From DASUSH01 sp036375215 (lineage in GTDB: Bacteria > Actinomycetota > Thermoleophilia > Solirubrobacterales > 70-9): a stretch of DNA of 38,112 bases. Shown here in pieces: positions 31,312 to 38,112 of this stretch. How positions within the stretch are numbered: the stretch's first letter is position 1; each line of letters opens with the position of its first letter. The translations under genes were made by a program, and so were the position numbers. The stretch lies in contig DASUSH010000086.1 in NCBI GenBank assembly GCA_036375215.1, positions 1 to 38,112 on the forward strand. The letters run 5' to 3'. Under the pieces are notes generated by a model, which saw only the letters and a list, made by a program, of their open reading frames with translations, was not told the DNA's origin and made no database searches.

Positions 31312-33190
31312 GGGTCTCCGCGAGCCCGCGCGCGACGTGGGCGGACATCGCCGAGACCGTCATCATCGGGTTCACCCCGAGCGAGCTCGGCATCAGGCTG
31401 GCGTCGGCGACGTAGAGGCCGTCGACGCCGTGAACGGCGCCGTCCACGCCCGTCGCCCCGAGCCTGGGGTCGGCGGACATCCGCGCCGTGCCCATCGGAT
31501 GGAAGGCCTCGAGGTGGAGCGCGTGCGGCGGCGGGTCGGCGGCCTCGAACTCGGCCACCCTCCCGGGGACGATCGCCGGCGCCCCGCGGATCTGCGAGTA
31601 GACCTCGGTCGCGCCGGCGGCGAAGAAGATCTCCGCCGCCCGGGCGATCCCGAAGGTGAGCTTGCGGGCGTCATCGCGGGTAAGGCGGTAGCTGACCCGC
31701 GCCGCGCCGCGGCGGTCGACGCGGACGCGCCCCGAGGAGGCGTCGGACAGGTGGACGCCGTTCGAGCCGAGCCGGTCGTAGGCCAGCATCCGCTCGGCGT
31801 GCTCGTGCCCGGTGCCCGGCAGCCACTGGGCGCCGAAGGCGAGCGGGGTGAAGGTCGCCTCCATGAGCAGGCCCAGCTCGTGCCACTCGTCGACGTAGTA
31901 GCTCTGCATGATCCCGTCCCAGCCGCGTACCTCCTCGTCGAAGAGCCCGCCGATCCAGGCGGCGGGGTGGATGTGGAGATTGCGGCCGACCTGGTCGCCG
32001 GGCGTGCGGATCCCGTTGCGAAGCAAGAGCTCGGGCGTGCCGATCGCACCGCCGGCGAGGACGACGGCGCGGGCGCGGACCTCGATCGGCGAGCCCACCT
32101 CGTCCGCCACCGGCCCGGCGCCGCCGGGCAGCGGCGGCCGCGCGACGACGCCGCGGACCCCACGCACGCGGCCGTCCTCGCGGATCAGCTCGCGGGCCTC
32201 GACCCCAGCCCGCACCCGGGCGCCGGCCGCGACCGCCCGCGGCATGTAGGAGACGTGCATGGCGCGCTTGGCGTCGAGCCGGCAGCCGAGCGGGCATGAG
32301 CTGCAGCTGACGCAGCGGCCCGCGTTGCGCGAGATCGGTCCGCCGCTCGCCCCGATCGCGGCTGCGCCCTCCATCACGATCTGGCCGTTTCGCCCCATGC
32401 GCTCGACGTCGACCGGCATCACCTGCAGCATCTCCTCCGCCTCGGCGTACTCGGGGTCGAGCCGGTCCGCCCAGTCGATCCCGTGTTCCTCGGCCCACGC
32501 GCTCAGGACGCGATCGGGCGCGCGGAAGCAGGTCCCCGAGTTGATCACCGTGGTGCCTCCGACCGCGCGGCCGAGCGGGACCGGGATCGCGGGGCGCCCC
32601 TCGGCGATCGTGAGCCCGTTGTCGCGGTAGAGGCTCTCGAGCGCGGTCAGCGGGTCGTCGGGGTAGCTCGTGCGGTCGAGGTACTGGCCGGCCTCGAGCA
32701 CGATCACGTCGAGCCCGGCCTCGGCGAGGACCGCGGCGGCGACCGCGCCTCCGGCCCCGGACCCGATCACGACCACGTCGGCCTCCTCGCCGTCGAGGCG
32801 AGGGGCCAGGTCGCCAAGGGGGTCGGCAACGGGCGCCGCGGGCTCGTGGCCCTCGGCGACCTCGCATCTCGTCTCGTAGCCCAGGGCGGCGGTGACCCGC
32901 GGATGCACGCCGTACCCGACCCCGACCAGGACCTTCAGGAAGAGCAGCAGGTCTTCGATCCAGCCGGTGCCCGACCGGTCCATGTCGCGCAGGAACCCCC
33001 GGCGGGCCTCGAGGTCCTGGCGCGAGAACCGCCATGGCCACGGCATCCACTCCACCGCGTTCAGGGCGAGGTGGACGAGGAGGCGGCCGCGGCGCGGCAG
33101 GCCGGCGACGTAGGCGGCGATCGGGCCGGTGACGTCGATCTCCGCGGCCGCGGGCAGCGGCCCGGCGCCCGGCGCCATCGCGTCGGCCAC
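31301..33190 (-). CDS. GMC family oxidoreductase (long-chain alcohol oxidase-like)
   Basis: The FAD-binding motif VVVIGSGAGGAVAAAVLAEA is at about 140-160. GRAVGGTTVINSGTCFRAP and the catalytic C-terminal block HPMGTARM and SLGVNPMMTVSAMS are typical of GMC enzymes. Four cysteines, CVSCSSCPLGC at 293-303, precede RLDAKRAMHVSYM, a cluster seen in fatty alcohol oxidase-type members. It probably oxidises an alcohol with FAD; the substrate is unknown. The GTG at 33190 gives 629 residues, but the codons upstream (LRAAELRILRAVADAM) look like the true start of the domain, so translation may begin earlier, at a CTG near 33223. It is preceded on the same strand by a small membrane protein. Confidence 0.86.
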   Translation of the reverse strand: MADAMAPGAGPLPAAAEIDVTGPIAAYVAGLPRRGRLLVHLALNAVEWMPWPWRFSRQDLEARRGFLRDMDRSGTGWIEDLLLFLKVLVGVGYGVHPRVTAALGYETRCEVAEGHEPAAPVADPLGDLAPRLDGEEADVVVIGSGAGGAVAAAVLAEAGLDVIVLEAGQYLDRTSYPDDPLTALESLYRDNGLTIAEGRPAIPVPLGRAVGGTTVINSGTCFRAPDRVLSAWAEEHGIDWADRLDPEYAEAEEMLQVMPVDVERMGRNGQIVMEGAAAIGASGGPISRNAGRCVSCSSCPLGCRLDAKRAMHVSYMPRAVAAGARVRAGVEARELIREDGRVRGVRGVVARPPLPGGAGPVADEVGSPIEVRARAVVLAGGAIGTPELLLRNGIRTPGDQVGRNLHIHPAAWIGGLFDEEVRGWDGIMQSYYVDEWHELGLLMEATFTPLAFGAQWLPGTGHEHAERMLAYDRLGSNGVHLSDASSGRVRVDRRGAARVSYRLTRDDARKLTFGIARAAEIFFAAGATEVYSQIRGAPAIVPGRVAEFEAADPPPHALHLEAFHPMGTARMSADPRLGATGVDGAVHGVDGLYVADASLMPSSLGVNPMMTVSAMSAHVARGLAETLTG

Positions 33191-33238
33191 CGCGCGCAGG
33201 ATTCGCAGCTCAGCGGCTCGCAGCCCCGGAGCGCGCCT

Positions 33239-33682
33239 TCAGGACGGCGCGGCGGGCGCGCCGACCCTGCCGGCGACGCCGTGCAGGAAGAGCGCGACGC
33301 CGACCAGGAAGCCGTCGACGAGGAAGTTGAGGAGGTAGGCGAAGACGTCGTCGTCGAAGAGGAAGAAGCCGAGCGTCGCGAGCGAGGACGCGGCCTTGCC
33401 GGCGGCGAGGACCAGGAGCAGCGGGCGATAGCGGACGACGTCGGTCGAGACCAGCAGGCAGATCCCGGCGATCACCATCATGTAGGCGAACCCGAGGCCG
33501 AGCCAGAGCTGCTCGGTCGTCTCCGGGGCGGGGGAGAAGCCGCCGAACCAGTCCCCGACGTCGTCGAGGACCGAGAGCACGCCGTCGGGGGCCGCGATGA
33601 AGAGGATCCCGACCACGGCGAAGGTGGCCGCGAGCAGGCGGCAGTTGAGGACGACGAAGCGCTCTGCTCGTGCCCCGGTCAT
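33239..33682 (-). CDS. Small four-helix membrane protein
   Basis: The 147-residue product has hydrophobic helices at about 12-32, 60-80, 85-105 and 115-138, with an acidic loop SVLDDVGDWFGGFSPAPE between the first two. No family signature is clear; DUF-type membrane proteins look like this. It starts at ATG 33682 and ends at TGA 33241-33239. The GMC gene begins in the same frame immediately after this stop, so the two are probably one operon. Upstream lies the 57-bp tandem repeat and the divergent gatC. Confidence 0.68.
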   Translation of the reverse strand: MTGARAERFVVLNCRLLAATFAVVGILFIAAPDGVLSVLDDVGDWFGGFSPAPETTEQLWLGLGFAYMMVIAGICLLVSTDVVRYRPLLLVLAAGKAASSLATLGFFLFDDDVFAYLLNFLVDGFLVGVALFLHGVAGRVGAPAAPS

Positions 33683-33688
33683 CTCATG

Positions 33689-33802
33689 CAGATGAGATCG
33701 AGCCGGACCGGACGCGCAGCGGAGGATTCGGCGTGTTCATTCGAGCAGATGAGATCGAGCCGGACCGGACGCGCAGCGGAGGATTCGGCGAATTCATTTG
33801 GG
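33689..33802. repeat. Two tandem copies of a 57-bp repeat upstream of gatC
   Basis: A 45-bp core from CAGATGAGATCGAGCCGG to GGATTCGGCG is identical at 33689-33733 and 33746-33790. Each copy is followed by a 12-bp spacer that is largely alike (TGTTCATTCGAG and AATTCATTTGGG). The unit is 57 bp, a multiple of three, and keeps the gatC frame open. ATCTCAT/ATGAGAT (33681-33687 and 33692-33698) is a short inverted repeat at the left edge. Confidence 0.9.
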
Positions 33803-33811
33803 CGGGGATCC

Positions 33812-33817
33812 TATGCT
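33812..33817 (+). promoter_or_regulatory. -10 element of the gatCAB promoter
   Basis: TATGCT, identical to the element before pcrA, ends 9 bp before the gatC ATG at 33827. This supports ATG 33827 as the true start and a very short or absent leader. Confidence 0.5.
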
Positions 33818-33826
33818 GCGGCACCG

Positions 33827-34111
33827 ATGATCGACCGCGATCAGGTCCTGCACGTCGCCCGGCTGGCCCGCCTCGAGCTCTCCGAGGACGAGGTCGAGCG
33901 CATGTCCGGCGAGCTCTCCGGGATCCTCGACCACGTCGACAAGATCGCCGAGCTCGACCTCTCCGACACCGAGCCGACCGACCACGTCGTCGCGCTCGAG
34001 AACGTGCTGCGGCCCGATGAGCCGCGGCCGAGCCTGCCCCGCGAGCGCGCCCTCGAGAGCGCTCCGGACCCCGACGACGGCGCCTTCCGGGTGCCCTCGC
34101 CGCAGGCATGA
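33827..34111 (+). CDS. gatC: Aspartyl/glutamyl-tRNA amidotransferase subunit C
   Basis: GatC stabilises GatA and helps bind GatB in the tRNA-dependent amidotransferase. The 94-residue protein opens MIDRDQVLHVARLARLELSE and has SGELSGILDHVDKIAELDLSDTEPT, LRPDEPRPSLPRE and a final GAFRVPSP, the standard family pattern. In-frame ATGs also occur in each copy of the upstream repeat (33692 and 33749), but they would add an unusual 26-45 residue extension. The stop overlaps the gatA start (ATGA). Confidence 0.94.
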   Translation: MIDRDQVLHVARLARLELSEDEVERMSGELSGILDHVDKIAELDLSDTEPTDHVVALENVLRPDEPRPSLPRERALESAPDPDDGAFRVPSPQA

Positions 34112-35574
34112 GCGAAATCCTCGAGCTGACCGCGGCCGGCGCCCTCGAGAAGATCGGCGCCGGCGAGCTCTCCGGCGACGAGGTCTTCGACGCCTGGGCG
34201 CAGGCGGCCTCGGGCGACGACCTCGGCGCCTATCTCTGGCGCGCCGAGCCGGGCGACCGGCCGGCCCCGGGCCTCGCCGGCGGGGACGGAGGGGACGGTC
34301 CCCGCGAGCTCGGCGGGCTGCCGATCGCGGTCAAGGACATCTTTTGCACCGAGGGGATCGAGACGACCGCGGGCTCGCGCATCCTCGAGGGCTACCGCCC
34401 GCCATACACCTCGACCGCGGTCCGGCGGCTCGCCGAGGCCGGCGCCCGGGTGCTCGGCAAGACCAACATGGACGAGTTCGCGATGGGCTCGTCGAACGAG
34501 AACTCCGGTTACGGCGAGGTCCGCAACCCCTGGGACCGCGAGCGCGTGCCCGGCGGCTCCTCTGGCGGCTCGGCCGCGGCGGTCGCCGGCGGCCTGGCGC
34601 CCTGGGCGATCGGCACCGACACGGGCGGCTCGATCCGCCAGCCCGCGGCGCTCTGCGGGATCGTCGGGATGAAGCCGACCTACGGCGCCGTCTCGCGTTA
34701 CGGGATGATCGCCTTCGCCTCCTCGCTCGACCAGTGCGGGCCGCTCACGCGCGACGTCACCGATGCCGCGCTCCTGCTCCGCGTGCTGGAGGGCCGCGAC
34801 CCCTGCGACTCGACGTCGACCGGGATCGAGGGCGGGGTGGAGCTGCCCACGCGCGAGGACCTCTCCGGGCTGCGCTTCGGCGTCCCCCGCGAGCTCGCGG
34901 AGGAGGGCATCGAGCCCGGCGTGCGCGCCGTCTTCGAGCGCACCGTGGCCCTGGTCGAGGAGCTCGGCGGCGAGGTCACCGAGACCGCGCTCCCGCACGC
35001 GCCGCACGGGATCTCCGCCTACTACGTGATCGCGCCCGCCGAGGCCTCTGCCAACCTCGCCCGCTACGACGGCGTCCGCTTCGGCCCGCGCGCCGAGGCC
35101 GGCGACCTCACCGCGATGTACGAGCGCACCCGCGCCGCCGGGTTCGGGCCGGAGGTGAAGCGCCGGATCATGCTCGGGACCTACGCGCTCTCCTCGGGCT
35201 ACTACGACGCCTATTACGGGCAGGCGCAGCGCGTGCGCACGAAGATCGCCGACGACTTCCGCGCCGCCTTCGAGAGCTTCGACTTCGTGATCACGCCGAC
35301 CTCGCCGACGGTCGCCTTCGAGCTCGGCGAGCGCACCGACGACCCGCTCGCCATGTACCTCTCCGACTACTGCACGGTGCCGATGCCGCTGGCCGGGATC
35401 CCCGCGATCTCGATCCCGGCGGGCCTCGCGGCGCCCGAGGGCGGGGCAGAGGGCGGCGTGGAGCTGCCGGTCGGGTTTCAGATCGCCGGCCCGGCCTACT
35501 CGGAGACGAGGATCCTCGACGCCGCCCACGCGCTCGAGCGGGCGATCGGCTTCGACGCGAGGCCGGCGCGATGA
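34108..35574 (+). CDS. gatA: Aspartyl/glutamyl-tRNA amidotransferase subunit A
   Basis: GatA releases ammonia from glutamine for amidation of misacylated Glu-tRNA-Gln or Asp-tRNA-Asn. The amidase signature is complete: catalytic Lys76 (PIAVKD), cis-Ser151 (GGSSGGSAAAVA) and nucleophile Ser175 (GTDTGGSIRQPA). The 75 and 24 residue spacings equal those of known GatA. Length is 488 residues. The start overlaps gatC, and the stop overlaps the following metallopeptidase gene (ATGA). Confidence 0.97.
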   Translation: MSEILELTAAGALEKIGAGELSGDEVFDAWAQAASGDDLGAYLWRAEPGDRPAPGLAGGDGGDGPRELGGLPIAVKDIFCTEGIETTAGSRILEGYRPPYTSTAVRRLAEAGARVLGKTNMDEFAMGSSNENSGYGEVRNPWDRERVPGGSSGGSAAAVAGGLAPWAIGTDTGGSIRQPAALCGIVGMKPTYGAVSRYGMIAFASSLDQCGPLTRDVTDAALLLRVLEGRDPCDSTSTGIEGGVELPTREDLSGLRFGVPRELAEEGIEPGVRAVFERTVALVEELGGEVTETALPHAPHGISAYYVIAPAEASANLARYDGVRFGPRAEAGDLTAMYERTRAAGFGPEVKRRIMLGTYALSSGYYDAYYGQAQRVRTKIADDFRAAFESFDFVITPTSPTVAFELGERTDDPLAMYLSDYCTVPMPLAGIPAISIPAGLAAPEGGAEGGVELPVGFQIAGPAYSETRILDAAHALERAIGFDARPAR

Positions 35575-35844
35575 GGCTCACCGAGGAGGAGGTCCGAGCC
35601 GCCGCCGGGGAGGCGCTCGACTCGCTGCCCGCGCCGTTTCGCGACGAGCTCGGCGACGTAGTCGTGATCGTCGAGGAGTCGCACCCCGACGGGATCATGG
35701 GCATCTACGACCCCGTCGGCGAGCTTCACCGGATCGTGATCTACCGCGACGCGAACCCCGACGCCGAGGAGGTCCGTCGCACCGTCCTGCACGAGGTCGG
35801 GCACTTCTTCGGGATGGGCGAGGCGCAGCTCGAGGAGCTCGGCT

Positions 35845-35852
<8 letters not shown>
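35571..35852 (+). CDS. Zincin-like metallopeptidase family protein within the gat operon
   Basis: The 93-residue protein carries HEVGH at 74-78 (LHEVGHFFGM), preceded by YDPVGELHRIVIYRDAN. This is the pattern of the small Zincin_1 family, whose catalytic activity is not well established. It overlaps gatA by 4 bp and gatB by 8 bp, so translation is coupled with both. A zinc-dependent peptidase role is inference. Its presence between gatA and gatB is not needed for the amidotransferase as far as I know. Confidence 0.87.
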
Positions 35853-37267
<1,415 letters not shown>

Positions 37268-37269
<2 letters not shown>

Positions 37270-37307
37270 CCTGCCACCCGAGGGGTCTGACCCCAAAGGG
37301 ACAGGTC
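37268..37307 (+). terminator. Inverted-repeat structure after gatB, possible terminator or REP-like element
   Basis: GACCTG (37268-37273) and CAGGTC (37302-37307) flank a 13-bp palindrome GGGGTCTGACCCC (37282-37294). Together they can form a branched hairpin after the gatB stop codon. There is no T-run. A similar GGGG..TGACCCC core lies near 15107-15120. Confidence 0.4.
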
Positions 37308-37322
37308 GTGCCGCTTGACACT

Positions 37323-37341
37323 TTGTAACAAGTTGTTACAA
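37323..37341. promoter_or_regulatory. Perfect palindromic operator upstream of the NADH dehydrogenase gene
   Basis: TTGTAACA (37323-37330) and TGTTACAA (37334-37341) are perfect inverted repeats around AGT. A TTGACA at 37315-37320 lies just upstream and a CATAAT at 37349-37354 just downstream. The site probably binds a dimeric repressor or activator; it is not the 18-bp Rex consensus, and no regulator gene is adjacent. Confidence 0.68.
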
Positions 37342-37348
37342 GCCGTGC

Positions 37349-37354
37349 CATAAT
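37349..37354 (+). promoter_or_regulatory. -10 element of the NADH dehydrogenase gene
   Basis: CATAAT ends 6 bp before the ATG at 37361, so the transcript would be leaderless. The best -35, TTGACA at 37315-37320, is 28 bp away, too far for a simple promoter; TTGTAA at 37323-37328 is 20 bp away. Confidence 0.5.
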
Positions 37355-37360
37355 GAGGGC

Positions 37361-38112
37361 ATGGCCTGGAACGTCGTCATCGCCGGTGGTGGGTTCGCGG
37401 GGGCGTCGGCCGCTCGGCGGCTCGAGAAGATCGTGCCGAAGCAGTCGACGCGGATCGTCCTCGTCAACGACGTCAACTTCCTGCTCTACACGCCGTTCCT
37501 GCCCGAGGCCGCGGCCGGCACGCTCGAGCCCCGCCACGTGGTGACGCCGCTGCGGGACATCCTGCGCCGTACCTACCTGCGCCTCGGTGCCGTCACCGGC
37601 CACGACCCGGTCGCCCGCACGGTCGAGCTCACGACCCACGAGGACGAGGTCGAGGAGCTCGGCTACGACCAGTTCCTGGTCGCGCTGGGGTCGGTCTCGC
37701 GCCTCCTGCCGGTGCCGGGCCTCGACCGGCACGCGATCGGCTTCAAGAGCCTCGCCGACGCGATCTGGCTGCGCAACCACGTGATCGAGACCCTCGAGGC
37801 GGCGAACGCGACCGAGGACCCCGAGCTCCGCGAGGAGATGCTCACCTACGTCTTCGTCGGCGGCGGGTACGCCGGCCTCGAGGCCCTCGCCGAGCTGCAG
37901 GACTTCGCGGTCGACGCGATGGACCGCTACCCGCGCGCGCGCCTGCACGGCATGCGCTGGATCCTCGTCGAGGCCGCGGACCGCGTCCTGCCCGAGACGC
38001 CCGCCGACCTCGCCGCGTACGCGGTCAGGGAGCTTCGCGGACGCGGCATCGACATCCGCCTGGGCACCCGGCTCGAGGACGTCGGCCCGAAGAGCGCGAC
38101 GCTCTCAACCGG
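37361..38112 (+). CDS. NAD(P)/FAD-dependent oxidoreductase, NADH dehydrogenase type II-like (cut by window edge)
   Basis: The N-terminal 250 residues show the FAD motif VVIAGGGFAGASAARRLEK, NFLLYTPFLPEAAAGTLEPR, FLVALGSVSRLLPVPGL, a second dinucleotide motif VFVGGGYAGLEALAEL and VEAADRVLPETP. These match type II NADH dehydrogenases, which pass electrons from NADH to quinone at the membrane. The C-terminal membrane-binding part is beyond the window. A palindromic operator lies 20 bp upstream. Confidence 0.88.
   Translation, partial: MAWNVVIAGGGFAGASAARRLEKIVPKQSTRIVLVNDVNFLLYTPFLPEAAAGTLEPRHVVTPLRDILRRTYLRLGAVTGHDPVARTVELTTHEDEVEELGYDQFLVALGSVSRLLPVPGLDRHAIGFKSLADAIWLRNHVIETLEAANATEDPELREEMLTYVFVGGGYAGLEALAELQDFAVDAMDRYPRARLHGMRWILVEAADRVLPETPADLAAYAVRELRGRGIDIRLGTRLEDVGPKSATLST

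Noticed and set aside
33239..33241. TGA readthrough or selenocysteine joining the membrane protein to the GMC oxidoreductase
   Set aside because: The membrane protein is complete, no selenocysteine element is visible, and a shared frame happens one time in three by chance.
33689..33802. CRISPR-like repeat
   Set aside because: There are only two copies, with spacers of 12 bp that resemble each other and no cas genes nearby; it is a tandem duplication.
37323..37341. Rex or GlnR binding site
   Set aside because: Rex sites are TTGTGAA-N4-TTCACAA and GlnR sites use 6-bp spacing; this palindrome has a different core and centre.

Overview
The window is very GC-rich (about 70 percent by eye) with GTG, TTG and possibly CTG starts, tightly packed genes and several apparently leaderless promoters. 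The gene content (actinobacterial desaturase and reductase pair, Rpf-like protein under a c-di-AMP riboswitch, class E-like sortase, GatCAB, PcrA-type helicase) fits a high-GC actinobacterium. I infer a deep-branching class such as Thermoleophilia (Solirubrobacterales or Gaiellales), but no marker here proves it. No tRNA, rRNA, CRISPR array, transposase or phage gene is visible, so this looks like ordinary chromosome.

Layout. 1-4131: start of typA (cut by the window edge), a VOC protein, then a TetR regulator divergent from a ferredoxin-reductase/fatty acid desaturase pair, with a clear palindromic operator between them. 4255-9513: a 715-residue coiled-coil protein, a sortase on the other strand, then argG, a 50-residue membrane peptide and a sugar-nucleotide epimerase in one operon. 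9586-10745: a c-di-AMP riboswitch directly before a secreted coiled-coil plus Rpf-like muralytic protein. 10888-20086: sixA, dnaE, an orphan response regulator, a lipoprotein, a cysteine-rich protein, nfo, gltX and an HDOD-LuxR fusion. 20106-21633: a cupin, then a VanZ-like membrane protein followed by a second, atypical response regulator.

21695-26088: a cysteine-free Rrf2 regulator, a secreted two-part copper protein, a small cupredoxin, cysK, cysE and a 31-residue membrane peptide. 26125-31311: pcrA/uvrD, folD, two paralogous four-helix membrane proteins and a SurA-like membrane-anchored protein. 31301-33682 (minus strand): a small membrane protein followed by a GMC oxidoreductase. 33689-37269: a 57-bp tandem repeat, then gatC-gatA-zincin-gatB with overlapping stops and starts. 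37323-38112: a palindromic operator and the start of an NADH dehydrogenase-like flavoprotein.

The most unusual locus is 22174-24264. The large secreted protein carries, in the right order, all six ligand types of the two copper sites of peptidylglycine monooxygenase-like (PHM) enzymes, followed by a C-terminal blue-copper domain; the next gene is a separate blue-copper protein. This suggests a secreted copper monooxygenase with its own electron carrier. gltX and gatCAB in the same window fit indirect, transamidation-based synthesis of Gln-tRNA and/or Asn-tRNA. No intergenic stretch exceeds 300 bases.
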